Shown piece by piece: positions 1 to 8,202 of a DNA stretch of 64,000 nucleotides. The notes below the pieces were generated by a model. That model saw only the letters and a program-made list of their open reading frames with translations. It did not search any database and was not told the DNA's origin. The stretch comes from Candidatus Hadersleviella danica (GTDB taxonomy: Bacteria; Chloroflexota; Anaerolineae; Promineifilales; Promineifilaceae): positions 4,844 through 68,843 of the forward strand of contig JADJSZ010000020.1 of assembly GCA_016711405.1 (NCBI GenBank), written 5' to 3'. How positions within the stretch are numbered: position 1 is the stretch's first letter; every line of letters begins with the position of its first letter. A program made the position numbers and the translations under genes.

Positions 1-473
1 GCAACTTGCCCGAAGTCCCGCCTATTATTCACCCCGGCGTGGACGAATTGCGCCGCAATTGGAATTCGGGCGAGGTAATTGGCCAGCCGTTCAGCGTGAC
101 CGTCACCGATGAGGAGACGGCGCAAACCATCATGTGGTTTGTCGCCCCACGGCCGAGCATCCCCCTCAGTCGGCCGCAAGTGCGCCTGACCCCCAGCGAA
201 ATCAGCGGCCGGGCGGTCATGGTCATTGGCGGCTTGCAGGTAGAGGTGTTTGGGCGGGGGATGGTCAGGCTGGTAGACGGCCGTCCCATCATTGATGTAT
301 ATGAAGTGGGTGTGGGCAATGCCAACATGCCCGCTTTTGTGATGGCCGCCCTGCAAAGCCAAGTAGACCAAGCCCAAGCCACCTATGACCAGCTCGCCCT
401 GCCGATTGAGCTAACCAAATTGGAAATTGGCGAGGGCTGGATGACGATTGAGGGAGTTTATAAGGAGCGGTAG
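1..473 (+). CDS. Unidentified protein, C-terminal part (cut by window edge)
   Basis: The reading frame is open from the first base and ends at a TAG, so the true start probably lies upstream; the TTG at 6 is only the first possible start inside the window. About 155 residues are visible. They are mostly beta-strand-like with few charged clusters and end in a Gln/Thr-rich helix followed by short strands. The pattern (paired VMVIGGLQVEVFGRG and VRLVDGRPIIDVYEV strands) recalls lipid-binding DUF2993/LmeA-like proteins, but this is a weak resemblance. No signal peptide or catalytic motif is visible. I do not recognise the family with certainty. Confidence 0.6.
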   Translation, partial: NLPEVPPIIHPGVDELRRNWNSGEVIGQPFSVTVTDEETAQTIMWFVAPRPSIPLSRPQVRLTPSEISGRAVMVIGGLQVEVFGRGMVRLVDGRPIIDVYEVGVGNANMPAFVMAALQSQVDQAQATYDQLALPIELTKLEIGEGWMTIEGVYKER

Positions 474-649
474 GGGGAAGGACGAGTTACGAATTACGAA
501 GTACGACATCCCTCAAGTCGTTTCGTTGTTCATCATTCATCGTCGAAAAAGCTTTTAGGGCTGAAAGCCCGATACATACCAGCCTAGGGCGAAGCCCTAG
601 GAGAAGACAAGGACACCACCCAAGGACTGAAAGCCCGTTTCATCCCATA
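474..649. repeat. Intergenic dispersed repeats (GCTGAAAGCCC and ACGAATT types)
   Basis: Holds a short ACGAATT-type heptamer tract (about 484-508) and two copies of a dispersed motif built on the small palindrome GGGCTGAAAGCCC or ACTGAAAGCCC (about 557-571 and 624-636), with CCTAGGGCGAAGCCCTAGG between them. Related copies occur at about 6222-6272 and 10290-10340. Confidence 0.7.
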
Positions 650-693
650 GGCAACAAAAAAGAGGCGGATTAATCCGCCTCTTTTTTGTTGCC
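650..693. terminator. Perfect 44-bp palindrome, bidirectional terminator
   Basis: Two exact 22-nt arms with no spacer. The GC-rich core (GAGGCGGATT and complement) is flanked by A6 and T6 runs, so on either strand the stem is followed by a U-tract. It sits between the convergent genes ending at 473 (+) and 713 (-), where a shared terminator is expected. Confidence 0.85.
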
Positions 694-712
694 CTATTTT
701 GTGTTGAGCTTC

Positions 713-1753
713 TTAAATCTCAATCGTGCTGGGGTCAATCCCTGCCTCTTTGAGCGCTTTTTTATAGGTGGCAATTGTCTTGGAATTGGCAATCCGTGCT
801 TTGCGGACATCGTTGGGATCCATGCCATCGGTAATTTCGATGAGGTCTGGCTTGGGAATTCCCGCCAAGTCGGCCGCCCCAGAACCAGAAGTCGGGGTGG
901 CCACAGGTGCGGGAGCCGCTTCGGCCGCTGGGGCAGGAGCCGCTTCTTCGTCTTGGTCGTCCTCTAAAGTCACACCCGCCGCTTTGAGAGCCTTCTTGTA
1001 GGTGGCCATCGCCTTGGAGTTGGCAATCCGCGCTTTGCGGAGTTCGGCGGGATCCATGTCATCACTAATGGCGATGAGTTGCGGTTCGGCCACACCGACC
1101 GAAGCGGCCGTCACCTTGGGAGCGGCCGTGCGGGCGGCGGCTGGCGCACTGGTGGCCACAGGGCCAGCAACAGTGTCTGCGCCCGATGCTTTAAGGGCTT
1201 TCATGGCGGCCGATTTGGCTTTGGCGTTGGCAATGCGTGCCCGCCGCCGTTCAACGGGATCCATGCCAGCCGTAATTTCCACCACGGGATAATCGGTGCC
1301 CGGCACGAGCTTGCGCTTGACCCGTGGGCCCGCGGCCGTAGGCGCGGCCGTTGGGGCAGAAGCGGCGGCCGTTTGGTATTTATCCATCTCGCCCAAGCCT
1401 GTCCAACCCTGCGTTTGGGCAATCTTAAACGCCGAGATGGGGTCTTGCTTGAGGTCTTTGCTGGCTGTTTGCAAAGTGCCACCTTGCCCAACACCCATGT
1501 TGCCCCCGCGAGGCAAAGCGGCGGCGCGTTTGGCCGCCTCCTCCCGCGCTTGCTTAAATTGTGCGTTGGGGTCATCGGTGGGCGAAATGCGATAACCCAT
1601 TGTGGTGGCAGGGCGGTACTTCTTTTTTTCCTGCTCAACTTCCGCATAAGCCACGGTGACGGCGCGGCTGAGGTAATACATTAAGCCTGCAATAATTAGG
1701 GTGAACAAAGCCACGCTAATGCCAACAATTCCCATTACGGTAAAAACATTCAT
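713..1753 (-). CDS. Membrane-anchored protein with three copies of a ~40-residue repeat
   Basis: 346 residues. One N-terminal transmembrane helix (about residues 5-29) is followed by a charged stretch and a long Ala/Pro/Thr-rich tail. The tail carries three copies of a module at about 155-194, 224-266 and 302-346. The shared pattern is a short strand (LIEITDGMDP), then a basic helix RKARIANSKAxATYKKAL, then AG. The linkers are 29 and 35 residues of low-complexity Ala/Pro. The start is supported by AGAGGG 7 nt upstream of the ATG. It converges on the preceding gene across a bidirectional terminator. I do not recognise the module; a membrane-tethered scaffold is only a guess. Confidence 0.8.
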   Translation of the reverse strand: MNVFTVMGIVGISVALFTLIIAGLMYYLSRAVTVAYAEVEQEKKKYRPATTMGYRISPTDDPNAQFKQAREEAAKRAAALPRGGNMGVGQGGTLQTASKDLKQDPISAFKIAQTQGWTGLGEMDKYQTAAASAPTAAPTAAGPRVKRKLVPGTDYPVVEITAGMDPVERRRARIANAKAKSAAMKALKASGADTVAGPVATSAPAAARTAAPKVTAASVGVAEPQLIAISDDMDPAELRKARIANSKAMATYKKALKAAGVTLEDDQDEEAAPAPAAEAAPAPVATPTSGSGAADLAGIPKPDLIEITDGMDPNDVRKARIANSKTIATYKKALKEAGIDPSTIEI

Positions 1754-2257
1754 GCGATTGCCCTCTTTGACAAGTGAAAAGTGGGGTGGGGGGGTAAATG
1801 TCCAAAGTGAAAGGTCAAAAGTGAAAAGAGAGCGTTAAGATGCTTAAACGACGCTTTTTATTTCTTGCTTTTTACTTTTTACCATTTCCCAGCGGCTAAT
1901 TATAGCCTTTGTGCAAATTTTCTCAAACCAGAAGTGTGGTAAATTCCAAACCTTTTGCACCTCGAGAGATAAACTCTATTTGTATCTATTCACGTGTTAT
2001 AGACTGATGGCGTTAGTAGTCTGACCACCAAATTTTGACGGATGGCGTTTTGTAGGGGTAGGCATTGTGCCTACCCTCGGAATAGGGATTCCTCACTTCG
2101 TTCGGAATGACAAACTAACAAGTTATTTGCACCGCAATGTACTAGGAGTACAGTCATTACGACATATCTGAACAGTTCCTTGAAGCCTTTGGGTAAATTT
2201 TACATCGTGATTATGGTAAAATGAACCTCTGCCTTGTTCACTTTTTGCGTTTATTCC
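1754..2257. other. Gene-free 500 bp with repeats
   Basis: No convincing gene. About 1776-1880 holds an AAAAGTG-type heptamer tract with inverted arms. About 2013-2075 matches, in reverse complement, the right half of the palindromic element at 45706-45853 (shared core AAATTTTGACGGATGGC and GGGGTAGG). Around 2085-2112 is a short motif (attcctcacttcgttcggaa) whose relatives lie near 45095-45215. Confidence 0.6.
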
Positions 2258-2733
2258 ATGCTCGACCTTTACGTTTTTACCTTTCACGACAACGGCCGCC
2301 TCTACCGTTCGCTCTCCTTGCTCTCCCCCCAAGAGGTGCAAACCCACGGCCTTTTGCCCGAGGCGGTGCTGGGCGAAATCAATGCCCTGCTCCCCAGCAT
2401 GACCCCGACCAGTTTGAGCCAAACGAGACATTTGTGGCTTTATTGCATGAGGTAGTGCAAAATCACGCCCCTACCTTGCCCGAGTTACAGGCCGAGGCCA
2501 AGGGAATTGGCACAGGGTTTGTACCGCTAGTAGACGGCCGCACGGCCGCTGTGACCGAGGAAGACATCCTCGGCCAATTTGAGGTGGTGCGGGGCGAGAT
2601 TGTTGCCCACCGCTATAAACCAAACCCCACCTATCGCCTGTTGACCGATAACGGCCCCTTGCAGTTGCCCCCCCCGCTGGAAGAAGCGGTTCTGAAGGCC
2701 GTCCATGATAAACTGTTGGCTCCCATTTTGTGA
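2258..2733 (+). CDS. Hypothetical protein, frameshifted at a C4 run
   Basis: The natural start is the ATG at 2258 (MLDLYVFTFHDNGRLYR). That frame is good up to about 2391 and then continues in a different frame (QHDPDQFEPNETFVALLHEV) to the stop at 2733. Adding one C to the CCCC at 2392-2395 restores one continuous protein of about 158 residues. It would be a small acidic soluble protein with a mixed N-terminal half and a helical C-terminus. No family is recognised. It lies just upstream of the response regulator on the same strand and may be cotranscribed. Sequencing error or real mutation cannot be told apart here. Confidence 0.6.
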
Positions 2734-2760
2734 CCCAATGGTTCATTGCCGAGGATGCTT

Positions 2761-3126
2761 GTGAAAACGATTTTAGTCATTGATGACGAGGAGATTGTAC
2801 GCGAAGCGGTCCAAGATATTTTGGATACGATTGGGGTGCAAGTTTTGGAGGCGGCCAACGGCCGAACGGGGATTGAAGTCTATCGGCAAAACCATGACCG
2901 CATTGATGCGATTTTGCTCGATATGAAAATGCCGGGTTTAAGCGGAGCCGAAACGTTGCGCCAATTGCGAGAAGTGGATGCGGCAGTGCCCGTCATTCTT
3001 TCCTCGGGCTACGCCGAAGAAGAAACGCGGCGCAACATAGATGACCATAAGGCGACCACTTTTTTGCCCAAACCCTATAATTTTGAGACGCTCATCGAGA
3101 AGGTTCAACAGGCGTTGGGGGAATAG
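2761..3126 (+). CDS. Single-domain response regulator (CheY/Spo0F-like)
   Basis: A stand-alone receiver domain of about 121 residues with no output domain. Acidic pair DD at residues 8-9, phosphoacceptor Asp54 in ILLDMKMPG, conserved Ser in VILSSGY and the Lys of FLPKPY. I chose the GTG at 2761 because GAGGA lies 5 nt upstream and the protein then starts MKTILVIDDEE; a TTG at 2746 and an ATG at 2755 are in frame but leave no room for a ribosome site. It probably receives phosphate from a hybrid or separate histidine kinase; the nearest one in the window, at 6238-8115, is not adjacent. Confidence 0.9.
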   Translation: MKTILVIDDEEIVREAVQDILDTIGVQVLEAANGRTGIEVYRQNHDRIDAILLDMKMPGLSGAETLRQLREVDAAVPVILSSGYAEEETRRNIDDHKATTFLPKPYNFETLIEKVQQALGE

Positions 3127-3182
3127 CCACAATTTAGCCAGTGAGCGTGCTTCTCTTGAATTGAGAGTTGTTCACGGGTGAG

Positions 3183-3264
3183 TTTTTTAGACACGAATTT
3201 CACGAACTACACGAATAAGGTTTGAAACAATTCGTGTAATTTGTGAAATTCGTGTCTATTTTTT
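3183..3264. repeat. Dispersed hairpin repeat, TTAGACACGAATTTCACGAA family, copy 1
   Basis: The left arm TTTTTTAGACACGAATTTCA and the right arm TTGTGAAATTCGTGTC pair almost perfectly and are separated by about 35 nt. Related copies lie at about 19783, 36975, 58332 and 60255. The arms end in T/A runs, so it may also act as a terminator. Confidence 0.8.
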
Positions 3265-3271
3265 ATTTGCT

Positions 3272-3772
3272 TTAGCCAACAAGGTGGTGTTCGGCCGTGT
3301 GCGCGGCCGTGTCGTAAATGGCAAAGCTGGCAATACCCGTTAGGTAGCCAAACAGTTCGCCGGGGTTGAGGATGAGGCAATTCCCTGCGCTCCCCGCAAA
3401 TTTTTGGTGGTTATGGCCGTACAAAACCACATCATATAGCCCAGAGTGAGCCATCGGTTGGGCCAAATCGTCGTAGTGGGTCATAAAAATTTTGCGGCCG
3501 TCTATCTCCACAAAATCATACGTCCTGTCGCTGAGGGTGAGCTGGCTATCGGCCGCCAAAGCCAATTTGGTGATGAGGACTTTGTCGCCATCATTGTTGC
3601 CCCAAATGAGGTGGCAGGGCAAGCCGCAATGAGCCAACACCCGCGCCACGCCGGGGTTGATTAAATCCCCCAAACACAACAACCGCTCCACCCCCAGCGC
3701 CTTGCACATCTCGAGGGCGCGATTTAGATTGCCAAAATTTTCGTGTATGTCGGATAGAATGCCAATTTTCAT
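3272..3772 (-). CDS. YfcE/MJ0936-type metallophosphoesterase
   Basis: 166 residues, the usual length of this small calcineurin-like family. All metal-binding motifs are visible: SDIHEN (Asp8, His10), CLGDLIN, GNNDG, THYDD and GHNH. Family members are manganese-dependent phosphodiesterases of the cytoplasm; the physiological substrate cannot be read from sequence. The gene is followed by the family A repeat on its start side and faces the response regulator across a dispersed hairpin repeat. Confidence 0.9.
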   Translation of the reverse strand: MKIGILSDIHENFGNLNRALEMCKALGVERLLCLGDLINPGVARVLAHCGLPCHLIWGNNDGDKVLITKLALAADSQLTLSDRTYDFVEIDGRKIFMTHYDDLAQPMAHSGLYDVVLYGHNHQKFAGSAGNCLILNPGELFGYLTGIASFAIYDTAAHTAEHHLVG

Positions 3773-3776
3773 GGTT

Positions 3777-3848
3777 AGTCTCTCAGTCTCTCAGTCTCTC
3801 AGTCGGTCAGTCTGCTGAGAGACTGAAAGACTGACCGACTGACAGGCT
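3777..3848. repeat. 8-nt tandem repeat hairpin (GTCTCTCA / GACTGACC), family A
   Basis: About four GTCTCTCA/GTCGGTCA units are followed by their inverted counterparts (GAGAGACT, GAAAGACT, GACCGACT), able to fold into a long imperfect hairpin. The far end overlaps the stop of the Nudix gene. Same family at about 5852-5896, 8158-8202, 22214-22255 and 28766-28840. Confidence 0.85.
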
Positions 3849-4281
3849 ACAACCGAAACGCTTCACGCACGAGGGCTTGCAGAAAGGGGGTGGAGGGCAG
3901 ACGCATAAATTCGGTGGGGGGAAGCCATTGGTAGGCGTGGTGTTCCTCGCTGAGAGCCACGGCCGCGCTGAGTGCCCGACAATGGTAGCCGGCAAAGATG
4001 TAATACACCCCTGTGCGTTCGCTCACGGCCGTTTGCACCCATTGCACCCGCACGGCAGTGACGAACAACCCCGTTTCCTCCTGTATTTCGCGCTGGATGG
4101 CCTGCAAATTGTCCTCGCCATGGTCTACCTTGCCGCCCGGCAAATCCCACAAGCCCTCGTCTTCAGTGTAGACCAACGGCCGTTGCAAGGCCAATAACAA
4201 CCCCTGCTGGGGGTGCATCACAATCGCTTTCTGCACAAATTTGGTTGGTTGGCTCAACAGCCCAGTAGAAATGGGAAGCAT
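3847..4281 (-). CDS. Nudix hydrolase
   Basis: 144 residues with a complete Nudix box: Gly50, Glu56, then REIQEETGL at 64-72, preceded by WDLPGGKV. These residues bind the metal and the diphosphate. Family members hydrolyse nucleoside diphosphate derivatives; the N-terminal strand (KAIVMHPQQGLLLALQRP) is typical of MutT/ADP-ribose-type house-cleaning enzymes, but the substrate is unknown. The stop TAG lies at the edge of the family A repeat. Confidence 0.88.
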   Translation of the reverse strand: MLPISTGLLSQPTKFVQKAIVMHPQQGLLLALQRPLVYTEDEGLWDLPGGKVDHGEDNLQAIQREIQEETGLFVTAVRVQWVQTAVSERTGVYYIFAGYHCRALSAAVALSEEHHAYQWLPPTEFMRLPSTPFLQALVREAFRL

Positions 4282-4341
4282 GGGGATTTTGGATTTTGGA
4301 TTGATAGCCCTTGGTTCAAGCTATCTTTACAATTTCGGACG

Positions 4342-4401
4342 AGGGACTGGGGACAAGGGACTTGAGGTCACAAGCATCCCAAGTCCCTTGTCCCCAGTCA
4401 A
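4342..4401. repeat. Heptamer hairpin GGGGACT/GGGACAA (family H)
   Basis: GGGACTGGGGACAAGGGAC is followed after about 20 nt by GTCCCTTGTCCCCAGTC, an almost perfect inverted repeat just beyond the stop of the thioredoxin-like gene. It could act as a terminator. The same family occurs inside moeA (9237-9311) and at 53518-53570. Confidence 0.8.
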
Positions 4402-4425
4402 AATTCGTGTATTTAAAAACCTATT

Positions 4426-4986
4426 TCAATTGCCAACCAACCCCACCAGCACCTGCTCCAACTCTTCGGCCGTAATTGGGCCGGGGCGGATGAAAGCCAA
4501 ACGGCCGTCGCTATCTACCACAAACGTCTCCGGCACTTGCTTCACAAAATACCTGCCTGTGATGCGCGACTGCAAATCGGGGCCGTTGGGGTAAGTGATG
4601 GCATACTGCTCGAGAAATTCAAGCGCTTTGGGTTCCGTATCAATATATGCGATGCCCAAAAAGACGACATCCTGCTCGCGGTACTTTTGCCACAGAGCTT
4701 CCAAATCATCCGCTTCTTCGTGGCAGGGGAGACACCATGAAGCCCAGAAGTTGATGACCACGATTTTGCCCTGCATATCGGCCAGCATTACGTTGGCGGG
4801 GTTGGCCGCTTCCTCCCAGCCATACCCCTCGTAAAAATACGCTTGAAAATCGGGGGCGAGATCGCCTACCTGCGGCCGTCGTTCGGTGTTGTTGTTCAAC
4901 CCCCACGCAAAGAGAGCCAATAAAGCAACTACGCCTAGCCAAATAACAGCCGTGCGCCAGCGGGAGGGGGGGGGTGTTGTGGACAT
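4426..4986 (-). CDS. TlpA/ResA-like membrane-anchored thioredoxin
   Basis: 186 residues from the ATG at 4986; an upstream GTG at 5028 would add residues encoded by intergenic repeat and is less likely. One transmembrane anchor (about 12-29) is followed by a thioredoxin fold facing the periplasm/outside: GDLAPDF, VVINFWASWCLPCHEE (Cys85 and Cys88 of the CxxC), and the cis-Pro segment VPETFVVD. Such proteins reduce disulfides during cytochrome c maturation or act as general extracytoplasmic reductants. No ccm genes are nearby, so the partner is unknown. No Shine-Dalgarno sequence is seen. Confidence 0.88.
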   Translation of the reverse strand: MSTTPPPSRWRTAVIWLGVVALLALFAWGLNNNTERRPQVGDLAPDFQAYFYEGYGWEEAANPANVMLADMQGKIVVINFWASWCLPCHEEADDLEALWQKYREQDVVFLGIAYIDTEPKALEFLEQYAITYPNGPDLQSRITGRYFVKQVPETFVVDSDGRLAFIRPGPITAEELEQVLVGLVGN

Positions 4987-5024
4987 AGAATAAAAGGAGG
5001 GAGCAGGGGAGCAGAGGGGATTCG

Positions 5025-5051
5025 CCACTAACCACTAGCCACTAGCCACTG
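5025..5051. repeat. Heptamer repeat TAGTGGT (family B)
   Basis: Read on the minus strand, AGTGGCTAGTGGCTAGTGGTTAG. It overlaps the 3' end of the next gene and supplies its stop codon (..Val-Ala-Ser-Gly-stop). Same family at 25212, 25981, 40742 and 48791. Confidence 0.85.
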
Positions 5052-5852
5052 CTCCCGCAATTTATCACGCGAGGCGATGAGGGCTTCGTCGGTGTCACGG
5101 CCGTAGCCGCCCGAGGCGGGCAAGCCGCCAATCTCCAGAATAGCCATGCCGCTAAAATTCACCTCGTGCAATGGTTGCAGGAACTGCGCCAGCGGCAACG
5201 TTCCTTCACCAAGGGGCAAATGGTGGTTCACAATCGGCCACGGCGTATCTGAAATGTGCAACAAGCCGACGCGAGGCGCCAAAGCGGCAAAATCGGCCAA
5301 TAATTCGGGGGGGGTGTGGTTGAAATCCCACACCAATTGCAAACCACGCACCGCCTTGAGCAAATCGGCACAAGCCGAAGGGGAGCCAAAAAGGCGCAAG
5401 CGTGGTTCGCTGTGTTCAAAGCCAAAGCCAAAGCCATGCTCTTGTCCCAACCGCACCGCCTCGGCCAATTGGGGCAACAAATTGCGCTCCACAGTGCGGG
5501 CCTTGGCCTCGCTCATCGGCCAACTGGGGACGAGATGCCAGTGAACAAATTTGCACTGCAAGCCGATGATGGCGGGCAGATTGGCTTCCAGCACTTGCAA
5601 CGGGGTGCGTTCGCCCAAGGTTTTGCCGTTGGTATCAATGGTAATGTTCAACTCCATCGCCGCCGTGATTTGGCTCTGGTGGAGGAGCAAGCCCACGGCC
5701 GCGGGTTTATCCCCCAACTCTTTCTCGCCCAAACCCAACTCCTTGCCCTGAAACTGAATGGCACGGAAACCGTGGGTGTGGCAAAAAGCAATCTCAGCGG
5801 CGGCAGGGCGCCAGTTTTGGCGGAAAAAACGGCCGTTTATCCCAATTTGCAT
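5028..5852 (-). CDS. Sugar phosphate isomerase/epimerase-like TIM-barrel protein
   Basis: 274 residues with the xylose-isomerase-like AP-endonuclease 2 fold: N-terminal MQIGINGRFF, then alternating strands and helices carrying likely metal ligands (VHWHL, FGFEHSE, LVWDFNHTP, LLHISDTPW, ILEIGG). Family members isomerise or epimerise sugars or related polyols; the substrate here cannot be told. The last residues (LVASG) and the stop are encoded by the TAGTGGT repeat, so the native C-terminus may have been replaced. It lies close upstream of the thioredoxin-like gene on the same strand. Confidence 0.82.
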   Translation of the reverse strand: MQIGINGRFFRQNWRPAAAEIAFCHTHGFRAIQFQGKELGLGEKELGDKPAAVGLLLHQSQITAAMELNITIDTNGKTLGERTPLQVLEANLPAIIGLQCKFVHWHLVPSWPMSEAKARTVERNLLPQLAEAVRLGQEHGFGFGFEHSEPRLRLFGSPSACADLLKAVRGLQLVWDFNHTPPELLADFAALAPRVGLLHISDTPWPIVNHHLPLGEGTLPLAQFLQPLHEVNFSGMAILEIGGLPASGGYGRDTDEALIASRDKLREQWLVASG

Positions 5853-6237
5853 AGAAGTCTCTCAGTCGTTCAGTCTTTCAGCATTTCAGCTAGTCAGCAA
5901 TACTTTCAACTCAGCACTCAGCACTCTTAACTCAGCTTCCACTCAAATAGTGCGGCGGCGACCCATGCGGGGGGTGGTGATTTATAGGGTTCAGCCACAT
6001 CGCTAGTCGTCAAATCTGTAAGATGGCCATTCATGGAGCCGCGCCGATAGCGAAAAACTTGGCCTATGTCGCGGGCATCGCTCTTGGCCTGTACCCACTG
6101 CTGATTGTACCCCCAATAATTCCCTTTTCGAGGGTATGGAGGCTCTTCTCAACCGTTAGTCAGTAGGTTATTGGTTATGAGTGTGTTTCATTTGAGTTGA
6201 AGATGGGTGGTAATCTACGTGGTGGACTGAAAGCCCA
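5853..6237. other. Gene-free 385 bp with repeats
   Basis: Starts with a family A tract (GTCTCTCA-like units to about 5896) and an ACTCAGC-type tract (about 5910-5935). The middle part shows no gene or clear signal. It ends in a GACTGAAAGCCC / GGGGGCAACGCCCCC element (about 6222-6272) that runs into the 3' end of the histidine kinase gene. Confidence 0.6.
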
Positions 6238-8115
6238 CTATTGTATAGCTGGGGGCAACGCCCCCAGTTCCAAGCCAAACACACTCCCCCCATTCACACC
6301 GGGGCTGGCCAGCCAGACACGGCCGCCCAATGCCTCCGCCAAACGGCGGGCAATGTGCAAGCCCAGCCCCAACCCCCGTTGCGCCTGCACATTGCTGGCA
6401 CGGGCAAATGGCTCAAAGAGCAACGCCTGCTCGGCCAAGGGCACACCAATGCCCGCATCTTGCACCAATACGCGCCAGTGAGAGCCGTGCAGTTCGAGGC
6501 GAATTTGCACGGCCGTTTCTGGCTCCGAATACTTGAGCGCATTCGACACAAAAGCCCCCACGATTTGCTTGACACGGTTGTAATCGAGCGAGACGGCCGC
6601 GTCTTTGGCCACGGCCGCCACCTGTATGCGCGGCGACAGAGGCGCCAAATCAGCCGCTAACTGTTCGGCCACGGCCGTCAGCGTCATGGGCTGGCACTTG
6701 ATGGGAATTTCAGCCTCGTTGGTCGTATCAATCAGCAACACATCTCGCAACAACTCATCCAAATAGCGAATCGAATCCTGAATTTTCTCAAACTGCTTCT
6801 GCCGCTTCTCTTCGCCCAACCGCTCCCAATACTTATCCAGCAAAGCGGCCGAGGTAGCAATCACTGTCAGCGGGGTGCGGAATTCATGCGAGACAGCCCC
6901 AATGACCCGCGATTTGAGCTGGCTCAGAGCCGTTTCTCGTTGCAACGCCCAGCGCAATTCATCGGCCAAGTTCTGCTCCCGCTCGAGCGCGGCCGAAAGC
7001 TCCTGCGTGCGTTCGGCCACCATGCGCTCCAATTCCACCGTTTTAAGCTGGTAAATTTCAGCTTCGCGCTCGGCCGCTTCGGTGCGGTACACCACCTGCA
7101 AATTGGCCATCCGATTGGCCAACTCTTGGTTGAATAGCTCTCTGTCCAGCCGTTGCGCCTCTTCATAATGGGTCAAAGCAAGTTCAAACTCGCCCCGATA
7201 CTTGTAAATTTCGGCCAGCAAGGTGGCGTAACTGCTCACATCACCCCGTGCATCGAGCTGTTGGGCTATCTCATAGGCCGTTTTAACCTCGGCCAACGCT
7301 TGGGCATCATCGCCCAAGGCCAAGTGGACACGGCCGATATTGCTCCGCAACTCCCCCTGTCCTTGCCGATACCCTCCCGCCTCTAAGATGGGCAACGCTT
7401 GCTGAAAATAAGCCAGTGCCTGCTCATAATTCCCCATCGCCATATAAACCGACCCCATCGTGTCCAAGACATCCCCGCGCAGGCCACTTTCGGGCATTTG
7501 GTTCACCAACGCCAATGCGCCTTGGGCATATTGGAGGGCCAAATCACACTTTTGCAACCGGATATAGGTCAGAGCGGCGTTGTTGAGGGCGATGGCTTCG
7601 CCGCGTTGGTCATCGGCCGTGCCCTGCACCAAACGCAAAATTTGTAGCTCGGTCTGCAACGCTTGCTCATAGTTGCCCGCAAAATAATGCACCGTACTCA
7701 TCGAAATAAGCAGGCGCGAGATGCGTTGCTTGTCGTCTAACTCGTGCGCCAAATCCAGCCCTTGCACAAAATAGGTCAGTGCTTCGGAATAATCGCCCAT
7801 ATTGGCATAGCAACGGCCGATAATTCGCAACAAATCCGCCTGTCGGCCGATTTCGCGCACCATGCCAAACAGCGGCAATGCCCGCCGCGCATTCAACAAG
7901 GCCGCACCATACTCCCCTTGCTCCTGCTGGCTCCGCGCCCGCAAATACCATGTGGTGGCAATAAGTTGCGAGGATACCTCGGCTCCCCCTTCGAGCATTT
8001 GCTCCAAAAAGGTCGCCGCCGCCTCGCTTAACCGCGCACTTTGGCTCAAATCAGCCTCATGCAAGGCCTCCACCTGCTCGTTCAAGGCTCGTAGCTGTTC
8101 AATAGAATCGGACAT
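6238..8115 (-). CDS. TPR-containing sensor histidine kinase
   Basis: 625 residues. The N-terminal half (about 20-330) is a run of tetratricopeptide repeats with typical ALTYFVQGLDLA and AIALNNAALTYIRL helices. A coiled coil (about 335-400) leads to the HisKA dimerisation domain with phospho-acceptor His410 in VSHEFRTPL. The ATPase domain has the N box (NALKYS), G1 (QDAGIGV) and G2 (GLGLGLHIA). There is no transmembrane helix, so it is a cytoplasmic sensor that probably reads a protein partner through the TPRs. No response regulator is adjacent. The last residues (ALPPAIQ) are encoded by a dispersed repeat. Confidence 0.93.
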   Translation of the reverse strand: MSDSIEQLRALNEQVEALHEADLSQSARLSEAAATFLEQMLEGGAEVSSQLIATTWYLRARSQQEQGEYGAALLNARRALPLFGMVREIGRQADLLRIIGRCYANMGDYSEALTYFVQGLDLAHELDDKQRISRLLISMSTVHYFAGNYEQALQTELQILRLVQGTADDQRGEAIALNNAALTYIRLQKCDLALQYAQGALALVNQMPESGLRGDVLDTMGSVYMAMGNYEQALAYFQQALPILEAGGYRQGQGELRSNIGRVHLALGDDAQALAEVKTAYEIAQQLDARGDVSSYATLLAEIYKYRGEFELALTHYEEAQRLDRELFNQELANRMANLQVVYRTEAAEREAEIYQLKTVELERMVAERTQELSAALEREQNLADELRWALQRETALSQLKSRVIGAVSHEFRTPLTVIATSAALLDKYWERLGEEKRQKQFEKIQDSIRYLDELLRDVLLIDTTNEAEIPIKCQPMTLTAVAEQLAADLAPLSPRIQVAAVAKDAAVSLDYNRVKQIVGAFVSNALKYSEPETAVQIRLELHGSHWRVLVQDAGIGVPLAEQALLFEPFARASNVQAQRGLGLGLHIARRLAEALGGRVWLASPGVNGGSVFGLELGALPPAIQ

Positions 8116-8202
8116 GGGGAATTAGGGATTGGGGATTGGGGATTTTGGATTGCGGATTGACTGACCGACTGACCGACTGAGAGACTGACCGACTGAAAGA
8201 CT
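8116..8202. repeat. Heptamer GGGGATT tract (family D) plus 8-nt GACTGACC tract (family A)
   Basis: About 8116-8158 has ATTGGGG/ATTGCGG units. About 8158-8202 has GACCGACT, GAGAGACT and GAAAGACT units. The TAG stop of the moeA-PBP gene lies in the repeat edge (CGATAGTCTTTCAGTC on the minus strand). Confidence 0.85.

Noticed and set aside
1002..1292. Long plus-strand frames opposite the three-repeat protein
   Set aside because: They mirror the Ala-rich repeats of the minus-strand gene, lack ribosome sites, and show the usual shadow composition.
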